This document shows positions 1-11,760 of a DNA stretch of 64,000 nt, piece after piece; the stretch's first letter is position 1; each line of letters starts with the position of its first letter. The translations under genes were made by a program, and so were the position numbers. The stretch is from contig CM072884.1 of assembly GCA_037013685.1 (NCBI GenBank), positions 6,014,001-6,078,000 on the forward strand. The letters are read 5' to 3'. A model generated the notes under the pieces. It saw only the letters and a list, made by a program, of their open reading frames with translations. It did no database searches and was not told the origin of the DNA. Source of the DNA: Acridotheres tristis (taxonomy: Eukaryota; Chordata; Aves; Passeriformes; Sturnidae).

Positions 1-3000
1 AAATCATGCACTAAATATCACTGAGCAGTGTCAAGGCCTTCTCTGTTTCTCACTCTGCACCCACAGCAAGAAGGCTGGGGGTGGCCAAGAGGCTGGGAAG
101 GTACACAGCCAGGACTGCTGACCCAATCTGACCATGGAGTATTCTATAAAATACAGCACTAAAATACTTGGCAGTTGTTTTCCCCAAGTAGGGACTGCTT
201 GGAGAATGGCTGGTGCATCACACTGCTGATGGGATGGAGTGAGTGACTGCCTTTCCATGACTTGGAAATTTTTATTCCTATTTCCTTCACTTATTAAACT
301 GTCTTAACCTTATTAACTCTCTAAACCTGTAAGCTTTTCTTGGTTTTGCCCTTCTGATTCTCTCCCCTATCCCTTCGCAGGGGAGTGATTGAGAGTAAGA
401 ACCCAATAGGAAGAAACAAAATTGCAGCTGAATAACTTAACCCAGGTTATCTGTCCCTATATTTCATACTGTAGGTCTCAAGGAAAGATAAGAGCTGGCC
501 AGACAGCTACAGATATTTGTCTGATAGTTGTGAAATCACTGACCGACAGAAAAAAAAATGAACTCAACTACATACCTTGGAACGACTACTCTAAAAGATC
601 TTTATGGAAAGCTCGTTGTGAAAATCGTATTTCTACCTCATACCATTTAAGTGCTAGAAACTTCCTAAATACTATAAAGCATTTATAAACTATTGCTATT
701 CAGGCCAGGGAGAAAAAAAAAAAAAAAAAAAAAGAAGACAAAATAAAGTCCTGTCCCTCTGTATAACTTCTCCCAAACTTACCTGGCTGTAAAATAATCC
801 TTCAGTAATTATCTGTATAGTTTTCCTGCATTTTCCCCATTGCTTTTCGTGCTGCTTCATAGTTTGACTACAAGGTATTCTCTCCTTGAAAGAGTCTATT
901 AAACTCTAGGAAAGAGTGAATCCCTAATTTATATGTGGACCCTAGGAAGGGGTTAAGCTTGGTCATCATCTGCTGTCTGACACCATCTCCACTCAATTAT
1001 GTAACAGGAAACAGAGCAGAGGAAGGTGGAGACTTAAGTCCATTCATCATTGCTGCTCGATTTCACATTACCTAAATGCTAATGCTCTCTGTTCTCCCAC
1101 CAATACAGCCTGTCTGCCTCCCTGTCTTGCATAACTAATTTAAACCACGTATGTTCTACTTTCCTTTCTAATGCAAAAAGAAACATTATTTTCTTCGCTT
1201 CTCTGACTCAAGTTTTGTACAAGCCTATTCTTTTTGTCTTCAGGCTCACCTACATCTTAAATTCGGCTGCTTACTAGAATCATTAAATGTCTACAAGAGG
1301 CAAGTTCACCATTTCCCCAGTCAGAAATGTCCTCAAATTATTTTTGTAACTCACAAGTACTTCTGCTTGTTTATGCAGATTAGAATCTGGGGCTGAATCA
1401 CCAGAGAATGGTGTAGATTTGGTTTATACTTAAATTCAACAGTCAGAGCCTGGCAGCCACAAAACAAGTCAAAGGATAAATGCAGCTAACTAGGATGGAG
1501 TTCTGTATCTAAAACATGAAAAAGACAAGATTTTCACACCCGAAAGGACCAGCCTTTCAGATGGCAATTCAATCACCATTTGAATGTTAGAGTAAAAAAA
1601 TACTCTGCACTAATGAATCCTTCCGAACTGACATACATGACACTGGAATTAAAACCCCATGCTTTGTACACAGTGAATTTCCATCTCCCTCTTTCTATTG
1701 AAAATAATAAAAATTTATCTTTCTATTGAGAAAGACAAAGGTCACGAGTTGTTTTCATGGAGCTGATAGCACAGCTGGACATCCCAACAGTCACGATGAC
1801 TTGATTAGAGACGCAGCCTAAACTCTCTAAACTCACATCCAAGTTTCAACACAATATTGCCACCCCTGAGAGGGAGCAAATGCTGAACCTCATGGGCTGC
1901 TGCTGCTCCCAAATATGTTCCCATCAGATCACCTGAGGCACTGTGCCTATCAGGGAAGCTCTCGAGAGCTTGGCAAGAACAGTGCCCTCTCACAACCCTT
2001 GCCTAGTGCACCTCTATCTCTGAAAGCTTTTGAGATGATCGGGAGCTACATAAATGCCAAGCACACTTACACGTGAAAAATCAAAGGTCATCTAAAGAAA
2101 CATATTCTGCTGCTGAGGGATGAATAATTCCGAGGCTGGAATATCCTTTCTAATTTTTCAGTAAGACATGAAAGTGCTACTACTTGATGAAAGCACAGGG
2201 GACATGTACCCACCTATGATTAGCATCAGGCACATGTCTCATCAAAATCTGTGTCACTTTGTGGCAAACTTGTCACGGTCAATGTCAACACACCCTTGTT
2301 TTACAATCAACAGACCTGCAAACTTCCCTGTTAAGGTGGAGAGCAGGTATTTTACACTTGCTTGACTGAGCAAAACTGTTAGGTATGTATACACCAGGTA
2401 CAGGTTCTCTTCCTTTTGATAGTCCAATTACACATTTTTATATAGAGGAGATTAAACACCTTTGATATCAACAGCCATTGTTCAGTTGTACACTCCTCCT
2501 TTATGACTCAATATCCTGCTCCACATTTATCTATATTCCCTACTGCATGGGAATATGAGAAGATGGCTGCTATAGTAAGTTGCATAAAGGTTCTTTTCAG
2601 TCTTCTCTTTATCAAAAATCTCTGTATTTCCATGCTATAGCCTTCTTCTTATAGCTCTGCATTCATATTTATGTCTCTCTGCTTTTATTGCCCTCTCAAA
2701 ATCCTTAAGAAGTGACACCAGTGAAGATAAACTAAAATAACCTATATTAATTTAAAATAATATCTGCCAGTTCTACACTGTTGCACATTGTGCTTCTTCC
2801 AAAGGCAGCTATGCAATTACAGGTACTTGGGTGCATAAAGTGATATGGAGGTTTCTATGGCAATTATTCATTTTAATTGAAAATTGTGTAGGGAAAACTC
2901 ATTTGAAGTGCAGCACGCAATTTGCATTTGTTTCCAGAGAATCTAAACTTCCTTAGGGTGAGTTGTGAATTCCTATTTTTTGGGAAGACACAGTCTTTAA

Positions 3001-4257
3001 AATTCTCTTAGGGGAGACAGAGATGGGAGACCAAGGTAAGGCTGTTAAGCTTATTAATATTTAGGATAATGTATCCACTTATTCAGTAGAGTATATTTTA
3101 CTGTCTGATAAAGGTTTGATGCTTTAAATGAAAGAGAAAGAATTAAAAATATTATTGATATACAGTGCTCTTGAATCTCTGAGGTAGAGGAACCAGAAAA
3201 AGACAGAAGTACCAAAATGGACCACAAGGAGTCAGATCATCAGTGAGATCAAGTCCACCAGATCAAACATTTATATCTTCATGCATTTTAGCTACTCTGT
3301 GTTAGAATAATAATGAATACGAAGTTATTTTGAATCTTAAAATATTTTAGAGTGTCAAAGAAAGAGTTGGAGGGAAGCTACAATTTCACCTTGGTTAGAT
3401 AGTAAAATAAAGCTATAACTTAATATCCTTTAGGAAAACAGGATTTCTTTCTCCATCCTATTCCTATCAACACAATGATGCAAACACATTTTAAGCCTAA
3501 ATTTACAAAAAAGTAGATGCACAACGAGTGATGAAATCCTGGAAACAACCTCTGAACTGTGATTTCACATTCACTAAATTCAGTATTGCCTTTTCTGAAA
3601 CAGGGCTCCCCTGATTTTTCGTCTACATCATTTTAAGGCTGTATAGGCCAAATGCCAGAAATGTCCCAAGTTAAAAACAGTTCTTGACTCCTTCATAAAT
3701 AATAAATCGATATTAAACTGATGTGAAGGTTGGGGATGGAAGCGTTCTTTACCAGCCACACAATCCTCCTAAATGAGAAAAATCAGTCCTTAAAAAGAAG
3801 TGGCCAAAGAAGTAAGTGAGGGGAAGCAGAAGAGTAATTTTAATAATGTGGTTTTGGTATTAATGTGTTTGGCTCATTACACTTCTGTACTTTAGAATAT
3901 CTAGAACACAAAAGGAAGAATGACTCCTAACTTCAATGTCAATGATTACATCACAGCTCAGAAGAATGCAAAATTACATGAATATGATTTTCATAATATA
4001 TATGCCATCCATTTTTAATAAATTGAAGACTAATAATTAACCCCTTGTGTGAAGACAGAAGAATTTAAAGGGCACATTCCTTCCAGGTGACCGACTCTTT
4101 TTTCCTTTTTCACAAGAAGTTCTAGTTTGGTCAGAAAACAGCTTTGCAAGACAGGGAAACCAGCTTGCTTGAGAAAGAAGCATGAGGATGGAAGGGGTCT
4201 CACCAAGGACAATCCACCAGGGGAGAGCTTTTCACTCCATGGACAATTTCCACTGGT
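1..4257. other. CADM2 intron downstream of the recognised exon (part 1)
   Basis: No exon, RNA gene or recognisable transposon is visible. The predicted next CADM2 exon (continuing ALRDNRIEL in the family) was looked for on the minus strand and not seen. It holds a poly(A) tract near 713-733 and a homeodomain-motif-rich patch around 2810-2940, listed separately. The short open frames here look random. Confidence 0.7.
2810..2940. promoter_or_regulatory. possible conserved non-coding element (homeodomain/POU-like motifs)
   Basis: A repeat-free patch carries caattac, caattattcattttaattg and a perfect octamer ATTTGCAT at 2930-2937 within about 130 bp. Clustered TAAT/ATTA cores plus an octamer are common in neural enhancers, and long introns of neuronal adhesion genes often hold such elements. 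In AT-rich DNA these motifs also occur by chance. Conservation was not tested. Confidence 0.18.
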
Positions 4258-4345
4258 TTTGGCACTTTTTCTGCCATATGTTGGTGGTCCTAAGGTCAGT
4301 GGTTGGACTTGATGATCTTTAGGGCCTTTTCTAACCTTCATTATT
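4258..4345 (+). mobile_element. CR1 LINE 3'-end fragment
   Basis: The stretch ggttggacttgatgatcttt followed by agggccttttctaacc is the characteristic 3' terminal part of avian CR1 non-LTR retrotransposons. The preceding ggcactttttctgccatatg segment fits the bases just upstream in the consensus. Only about 90 bp remain, ending in a short ATT/TA tail. This is typical of 5'-truncated CR1 copies, and no reverse transcriptase sequence is present. Confidence 0.85.
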
Positions 4346-7049
4346 ATATATATATACAGCTCTCACCTCCCTCATATTCTACTGGACTCTCAAACCTTTT
4401 GACATTTACATGTGTTCCTTCATTTTACTGTTTGACTCCCTCCTAATTATTAAAATATATAGCTATTAAAAAAAAAAAATCTCTTGAATTTGTTTTATGC
4501 TTCCAGACATGAAAGAAATACACTCTTACTCCGACGTGTGCCATTCATATAAACAGAAAATAACCAGTTGAGGGGAAGTAAAGTTCAGAGTGAGCAAATC
4601 TGATTTATTTCTGAGCATGGCAACACCCAGAATTACTCAGCTCTGATGGATATAAAGGCTGCTGGTGATGCTGCTTGTCTAAGCTTCTGTTTTCTATACA
4701 GAACATAACTCCATAGCTATTCAAGCTTCCATTAATTTTCAGGGTTTGAGAAACACAGCTATTAAAAAGCCATGTTCATGGTGTTGAAAGGATGAGTAAG
4801 ACCTGGAGGTTGGTTTTGGCTAACAATAAGAGACAGGTTTGAATGGACTCTGGCAGAGTCACTGCTGTCAATAAATCAAATGCAATGACTGGTTCTAGTA
4901 GAAAGCTGCTTTTTTTATAGCCAAATTGTATGCCTGGCTGGGAGAAGTGGGAAACGAGGAGAGAAAAAAAGGGGAAGCCTTTAGAGGTTTCACTTGCCAT
5001 CATTTCCTGACAAAACCACTAACAAATATTTCTCGCCATTTTGGCTCAATAAAGCAAGCATCAAAGGCATGTGAAGGAAATGTCTTTCTTACTTCTAGAA
5101 ACCCATACATATACAAACAGGAAAGATTGCCAGTGAAAGCTGTAACTTCGCTTTCAGAAGTGGCAGAATGTTTTCCATGCAGAAATTAGATGCACTGCTC
5201 ACCCCCCTCAGTATACTTGAGGCTGGAAATATCACACAGAGTGCAAACCACTGCTAAAATAAGACTTAATATCTTCAGCTAAAGGATCTGAAGTTTTTCT
5301 TCACCACATGAAGACATTTTCATGTGCAATAGATGCAGAGTAATTCTTCCATAAAATTAATCATCAAATATTCCTTCAAGTATTGGGGCAAGCTAAAAGT
5401 TCAATAAAGACTGCAGTCCCTTAAATTTACACACTTGAGCTCTGCACATTTCCTGTGGGGAATATAAATTGCTTCTAGTACTTACTACTCTACATCCCAT
5501 TTAAATTCTATTGCTTAAATTCATTATATTAAAAAGTAATACAAACTTCAATTATTTGTTTTCAAAGTAGAGATTTTGCTAGAGCACACAGAAAATTCAG
5601 TTCACACCAAAATGGCTACAATGCTCAAATTAATGTATTTGCAGTCCTCACCAGTCTTTCTCACCATCCTTTAAAATGTCACTTATTTTAGAAAAGATAT
5701 AGATTTTTCTGAGTATTGATGTGCCCTATCAACATACAAGGTCTCTCTGCTTTTAGTTTTGCAAGACTTTACTTACCCACCCCAAATCACTAATGATTAC
5801 AGCTAAAATGAAGGGGTGCATGTGGGGAAAGGTGACAGCACAGGACTTAGAGCTGGAAAGTTTGCACCTTATAAACCTCTCATCTTCAATCCTACATTCA
5901 AAAGGTACTTATGATTTCAAAGAAATTACAAATCAAATGATTACATGCTACAGAAAATTAGATAAAAGAGAAAGGAACCACTTCAACACCATCAAGAGAT
6001 TCTATTCAGCTATTATATTAATAGTAAAAAAACATATTTTGATTGCAGCTTCTGCAGGTATAAAATGACAGGTTTTAGATTCTCTTTTATTGAAGTGCAC
6101 AGATCCGAAAAGCATTTTCAGTCCTACAAGGTGTTTTAAACTCCTGTAATCATTCAGCACAGCATTTGGACAGCAGTTCTTCAATTTTGAGCAGAGTAAT
6201 AACTGCACTTGTTAAAATATGTTCTAGAGTATGTAGCACCTTTCAAAATAAATTCAAGGACCAGAATTAAGTATAACTGTTGAACTTTAGTACTACTGAA
6301 ATCAACACTAAAGCTTTTACATTTTTTAAAGCCAAGTGAGGATTTATTACTCCTAATTTTAATTTCTTTACAGAATCTACTGCAATCTTTATGTTGACAT
6401 TCTATTACGTAAAATGCAAAGCTTTTTCAGTTCAAATCAATGTCTACAAATATATACCACTTCAAAGTAATATCTTTATTTCTGTAAGCAATGGATGTTT
6501 TCTGGTCTTTTTTTCTCCTCTAATTTAACTAAAATGTAAAAAAAATCTGTGTATGGATACATTAGAAAATCAGGACACAAAATCCAAGCACTTTTTATTA
6601 GCTGTTAAGAGCAGCTACCACAGAAACTGTGCATTGCACCAACCAGACTGCTGTACACTACTGGCAAGCTGTGGGATTATATATCTAAATGTAAAAATAT
6701 ACAGAATATATATTTATGCACACACACTAATAAAAAGGAGTCACAAGTTTAATGGGTTACTACTTCTCTTGCCACTCATAAATCCTCTTCCAAGATATTT
6801 TGCAAAAATATTTTTCAAATTATCTTACAATAACCCTTTCAAATCCTATTCTTTTTCTTTAATAATTTAAATATAATATAATAAGCAAGAGAGTATTTCA
6901 GTGAACCCCAGGAAAAAAAAAATTATAACGGAAGACACTTATTCCTAGAATATATAGAAAATACATTCACATCAGAGTATTAAATAGTTTTAAACATTTC
7001 TTCCTTATAAAAAAACAGTGCAGAAAAATGAGTTCAAGAAATAATTTAC
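4346..7049. other. CADM2 intron adjoining the donor site (part 2)
   Basis: AT-rich intronic DNA runs up to the donor at 7049-7048. No repeats of known family, RNA genes or further exons are recognised. Open frames up to about 105 codons occur in very A/T-rich stretches and have no family resemblance. Confidence 0.65.
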
Positions 7050-7199
7050 CTTTCTTGTCGTCGAAGTACAGTGTCTGTTGAGCTGGATTTGACCACTGGA
7101 GGGAGGTGTTATCATTTTGATCGACCCTGCAGGTCAAATTTGCTGTTCCCCCTTCAACAACTGTGACGTTCTGTGTCAGTGGGAACTGCCCTTGGCTGC
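7050..7199 (-). CDS. CADM2: CADM2 internal coding exon: first half of Ig V-type domain 1 (partial gene)
   Basis: Read on the minus strand, this 150-nt exon gives two bases completing a codon, 49 full codons and one trailing base. It is a symmetrical phase 1-1 exon, so skipping it would keep frame. The peptide contains QFPLTQNVTVVEGGT and SLQWSNPAQQTLYFDD, which I recognise as the start of the mature CADM2 ectodomain. CADM3 shares the WSNPAQQTLYF core, but CADM2 fits best before it. Visible Ig landmarks are the B-strand Cys at codon 23 (LTC) and the core Trp at codon 35 (QW). N-glycosylation sequons sit at codons 10 (NVT), 20 (NLT) and 30 (NTS). The splice acceptor is tcag at 7203-7200 and the donor is G|gtaaat at 7050/7049. 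CADM2 is a single-pass membrane protein that mediates homophilic and heterophilic contacts between neurons and at axon-glia junctions. The other exons (signal peptide, second half of this domain, Ig2, Ig3, membrane and cytoplasmic tail) are not in the window. Confidence 0.95.
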
Positions 7200-7271
7200 C
7201 TGAGGAGGGAGGGAAGGGATGCAGAAAGGAAGAGAATAAGAGGGAAAAAAAAAAAAAAAAGAAGAAGAAAA
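7200..7271 (-). promoter_or_regulatory. 3' splice site and long polypyrimidine tract of the CADM2 exon
   Basis: On the minus strand the bases immediately upstream of the exon are almost entirely C and T for about 70 nt, ending in cctcag. The tract includes an uninterrupted run of 16 T (plus-strand A at 7245-7260) and a TTC-repeat portion. This is an unusually long, strong U2AF-type acceptor, and it supports the chosen exon start. The homopolymer is prone to length variation. Confidence 0.85.
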
Positions 7272-10200
7272 TATTTAAGTTGCAGGATTGAATTTATTGC
7301 AGCAGCCTCCCACAGATGATAGGCCTGGAATACTGTGTGATCTAGTCTGACCAAGGAAAGGTAGTACAATACATTTAAAAAATCTGCATTTTTTCCCTGA
7401 GAAACATGATGAATTAAGAAATAAGGCTTTCCCCCCGTCTTTCTCCCCCTCTATAAGTCATACTATTTAGCTCCAAAGAAATACTCTGCAGTTTTGTCTC
7501 CTCAGACATACCAAAGACAACTCAGTGCAGGCTGTGCAGTTAAATCATTGTTAAAAACATCACTGAAAGCACAACATAAAAATCCACAGAGTTTTTAACA
7601 CAGAGGGATAGGGCAACCTTGACTCCTTGTTTATTTTTAATCCATTTTAAAGGCCTCTCAGGATGGTGCTTTCTGTGTCAGGTTTGGAAAGTTGTTGGAG
7701 AGCAAAAATAGTGTGAATCTAACAGTTGATGCATGCTCTGTTGGGGGAATATAACCTGATCTCAGATGAAAATGGAAGAGATGATGTAGTAGGTCTCTTT
7801 CACATCTGTGATTCTATCCCAGAGCATTATGAATTGCATTAAGAACTTGCTGAAAAGTCACTGGGAAGATTTCCAAATGCTTCTACACAATGCAGGAGTA
7901 TTATCAGTCAGGTTCTTGAATCACAAGCATTTCTTGAATCACAAGGCACAGTTAGGCTAAAGTGAGGACAGCACAACCCTTGTCAAATAGCACAACACAT
8001 TCTGACAAACAGGACTGCAAGAAGGGAGCACAGATAAAACATGCAAGGGTTTTTTAACATGGGTGGAGAAAGGAAAAAAACCCTCAATAATAAACAAGAC
8101 ACATCATTGAACATACGATTTTTATCTAGGAGATATATTATTTATTTAAGGGTACAATGCAAAAGAAAGACAACTTAATGCTCCAAATGAAATATATGCT
8201 TCTTTCTTCTCCTGCTTTTATACAGGTTCTATTAAAAGAAGCACTGAAGAGTAGGTAGAGATGCTTGCATAAGAAGTATAATGCCAAGACTGACACTCAA
8301 GTGGGATGTGTCAGAAATTAAAAAGCTCTCTACATCCCTACAGGAGGGAACAAGCTCATAGACGTGTCACAAGCGTATCAAGGAAATAATACATACAATA
8401 TCCATTAATGATACAACACAGGATCACAAACCCAGCATAAAACCTTCAGAGAAACACTCTGCTTTAGTGGCTCTCATCAGACTTGTTCCCAACTAAGTTA
8501 AACTGAAGTACATCTTCTATACAAAAGCATGATAATATGAAAATCCTTCATCTAGGACACCGGTTTGCAGATGACTAGAGTAAAGAAGGATTAAATAAAA
8601 GATAAACAACTGAACTTCTATTTGGCCTACTGATATTGCCAGAAACATAATTCCAAGCAGATTTTGATTTCCCTATGTAAAATAATCCAAATGGCCTTAG
8701 ACATGGAACAAAATCAGCCAAATCAATGAAATAAAGTATTTCCATCAAAATGCAGATTTGAATAACTAGTTTAATTTTTGTATAAATATCAATGACAGCT
8801 GTCTAAAGATCAAGATTTACCATGTACAAATATTTACTCCAAGAGAGTATCTACTATCAACAGGATAACAGATATAGTAAATAAAAAAATAAAGGATACT
8901 AAAAATACCATAGCTAATTTAAATGCTGCAAATAATAAATGCCAAAATTCTCATGACACCCTCTGTATCTGACACTTCATTAATCAAACCCTGCTTCTTG
9001 AAACCACATATTGAGAAATATATGATGAGAGAAAAATCATAAACAAGGATGGAGAAAAAAAAGAAAACAGAAAAGATTTGTAATTTCCTTCCATTTCTCC
9101 ACTTTCAATTCCAAAGTGTCAAGGAACCTCAAGATACTGCATAAATTGCTTATCATTTAAATTAGAATTTTTTTAATCCAGAAAAATGCACACAGCCTGT
9201 TATTACTTCCACTAAATCACAGGCAACTTACCAAAGAAATAACCTTCTAAAGTAAGAGCTGTGAATAGGAGGCTATGTGGGCTAAAACACTTTCTGCCTA
9301 AAGAAGCATTAAACAGAACCTAGCTCCAGAGATGAGCACAGTGAAATCTGTCACTTGCATTGAAGAATTGGAATGGGAGGTAGTTTAATAAAGAACCTGC
9401 TGTAATGACTCAGGACCCTATTAACACAGTTTAGGAGATCTCCCCATAATTACCCTGTATTCTCTGTCTGATATTACAGCTCTTATCATGAAGGTGTCAA
9501 TGTACATGCACTTGATCATTTGTTAACCACTGCCAAGTCCCAGACTTATCTCTGGCCAGGAAGTCAACTATTCTGATCAACCATATAAATGGCAACAATA
9601 GATGCCATAACCTGAATAGGTCAGAAGAATTTCCTTTTCTCTGGCCACCCTAGTGATTGCTGATGATTTGGAAACAAGAATTCATTTAAAATATAAAAGT
9701 AAGACCAAAACATTTGTCTTTTCTCTTGTCAACAGAGAGTCTGTGCAGTTCTGGAGAAGATGCACTGAGCTTCATGGGAAGTTTGGACTGGAGAAAAATC
9801 TACAGAAAAAATGCGAGAAAATTTAATATGGAAAATAGCCTGAGTAGAAAAAAGGGAACCTTTGCAGGACAGAGAAAACTATGTAAAAGCAAGTCCAAAT
9901 GAATAGGTCCTGCATACCTCTTAATGAAGATGGACATTATTAGCATGTGATGGGAAAACTAAGACAAAAAAAATCCTTTTGACATTTACTTTACTATTTA
10001 CATCTAACTTGGGATACTGAAATACGGTTGGAAGGACAGGAGAAGATTGTAAAGCCCTATATGAAACAGGTGAACACTAAAGAAAACATCAGGATCCTGC
10101 CCTTTTATTGCAGTAAAAGTCTCAAAGAAGTGGTTTATACTACTAAAGATGCCTTCTGGGTCTTGAAGATCTGACAATATTTTGTGGGAGAGGCCTTGCT

Positions 10201-10334
10201 TCTATTAATGTCCTCTAACAAAAGCATTCCATCTTGATTTAACAAGTCCAGTAATGGAAAATCTAGTGGCCCCTTCAGTATCTTATTTCAGAGAGCAACA
10301 GTCATCATGTTCAAACAAAACCACAAAATTTATT
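7272..10334. other. CADM2 long 5' intron, first stretch upstream of the exon
   Basis: No gene is seen. It holds a weak CR1 3'-end remnant at 7735-7820 and a 15-bp direct repeat at 7913-7927 and 7931-7945. The remainder is unremarkable AT-rich sequence. Confidence 0.6.
7735..7820 (+). mobile_element. degenerate CR1 LINE 3'-end remnant
   Basis: The run tataacctgatctcagatg, then gatgatgtagtaggtctctt, then ctgtgattctat has the same order and spacing as the CR1 3' end (gatgatcttaggtcycttcc followed by a tgattctatg tail). It carries many substitutions, so the copy would be old. Confidence 0.45.
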
Positions 10335-10850
10335 CCTGCTCTGAATTTGTCTTGCTGTAGCACCCAGCTTCCACCGGCTCTTGTATCTTTTCCCCTGCTC
10401 TGAAGAGCCCTCTCTTATCAAATTTCTCCTTGTAGGCACTTAGAGGCTGTGATCATATCACCCATTAACCTTCTTTTTGATAATCTAAATAAACTGAGCT
10501 CCTAAGTCTTTCTACAGAAATCGCATTTTTCCAATCCTAATTAGTCTGTGCCCTTTTCCACGTGTCCTCTTCTTTCTGAAGTGTGCATTCCAGACCTGGA
10601 AGCCCCACTGCTGCAGTCACAGAAGGCAGAAATGCAAAGGTGATGCCACTTCTCTGCCAGTTTTTGGTTTTCTTGTTTGCACACTTACGAGTCCCTTGGC
10701 CCCAGGGTCAGACACAGGTGTGACTGAAGGTTGAGCATGGGGAGGTATTTTTCCCCAGAAATCCTTCCAGTTCTCCTCCTATTTATACATCCCTATGTTT
10801 CACTGCACTGAACACAGCTTTTTATGTAAGTTCAGTACAATTTATTTCCT
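10335..10850 (-). mobile_element. old, diverged CR1/L3-like LINE fragment (antisense on the + strand)
   Basis: In plus-strand order the segment carries cacttagaggctgtgatcat, aaataaactgagctcctaag, tctttctacagaaatcgc, gaagtgtgcattccagacct, and tcctatttatacatccctat. This series matches the order of landmarks in antisense copies of ancient sauropsid CR1 elements (gatcatatcacc, gagctcctaagtcttt, gtgygcaccagaact, cctgtttatacatcc). About 500 bp survive with internal disruption, some of it between 10670 and 10740. Precise ends and subfamily need a repeat library. Confidence 0.7.
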
Positions 10851-11619
10851 ACTTTACTATTAACTGAGCTGATTGACAGGTATAATTGAGATAATGAATA
10901 TGGCTCAGATGCTGACCATCCTAAAGACAGGGCTACCCATCCAGCTTACTTGCTTTCCTCCCAAAAAATGGCTGGGAATCAATCCAATCTCCATCAGAAA
11001 GTCAAGTAACAAACACATAAAGAAAAAAAAAAAAAATATATATATACATATATATCCACTACAGTATATAAAGTTACATTCTGTTCCAAAATCAAATCTA
11101 AAGAGAGGAAAAACACTTTTACTGCCTGTATGGAGTATACTAATAAAGAGTTTAAAAAAATAAATACTGATGGCCCACATTATTAATTGCCTTGTATCTG
11201 AAAAGGAAAACCCCACAAGGTTATGCAAAGGTAAATTACAACAAGCAATGATATAACTGCAGAAAGGTGGCTGCATCAAGACATCATTGTCATAATTTTG
11301 TATCCCAGCCCCTCTACTCATTTTAGCAGCTCTGTTACAACACTATTTCAACTTTTTGGACTAGGTGGAGATATGGTTAAGTATACTCTGCCACAGTTTG
11401 TTTCTGCAATGCTTTGTGGAGGACCAATGCTCATATCTCATTAGCCACAAGCTGTTTCCTGTCAAGAAAGGGTTTTTTTTTTCTTTTTTTCCCCACACAG
11501 AAATCATAGCTAAACTGCTTTTGCATTTAACACTGATTTTTATCTCAATATGTGACAAATCTATGTAGAATAATTATCATTATTTGGTCCAGTTTGTAAA
11601 CATTCATCAGGTGAGCTCA

Positions 11620-11760
11620 TATCATTTTTTTTTGTTTATCTTTGGGTTAGTTTTTATTGCTTGGTTTTGTGAGTTTGCTTTTGGTGGTTTGGTTTTTTTT
11701 TTTTGTTTATTTTTGTTTAGTTGTTTTGTCATTTTGTTCTTGAGGGTTTTTTTCAGTTTC
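11620..11760. repeat. T-rich (TTTG/TTTA) low-complexity tract
   Basis: The plus strand is dominated by T with interspersed G, including gtttttttttttttgtttatttttgtttag-like runs and a 13-T homopolymer. In the CADM2 transcript (minus strand) it would read as an A/C-rich tract. It is probably a decayed simple repeat. Confidence 0.8.

Noticed and set aside
1..7049. Next CADM2 exon (family continuation ALRDNRIEL)
   Set aside because: Searched by eye on the minus strand; no matching open segment with splice sites was found, so it must lie outside the window.
7314..7362. Minus-strand ggtcagactagatcacaca, similar to the 3' end of old CR1/L3 copies
   Set aside because: Only about 20 bp match and the following bases diverge; too short to call.
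10905..11321. 138-codon minus-strand open frame with Phe-rich stretch
   Set aside because: The Phe and Ile/Tyr runs come from the poly(A)/TA tract read in reverse. It lacks any domain.
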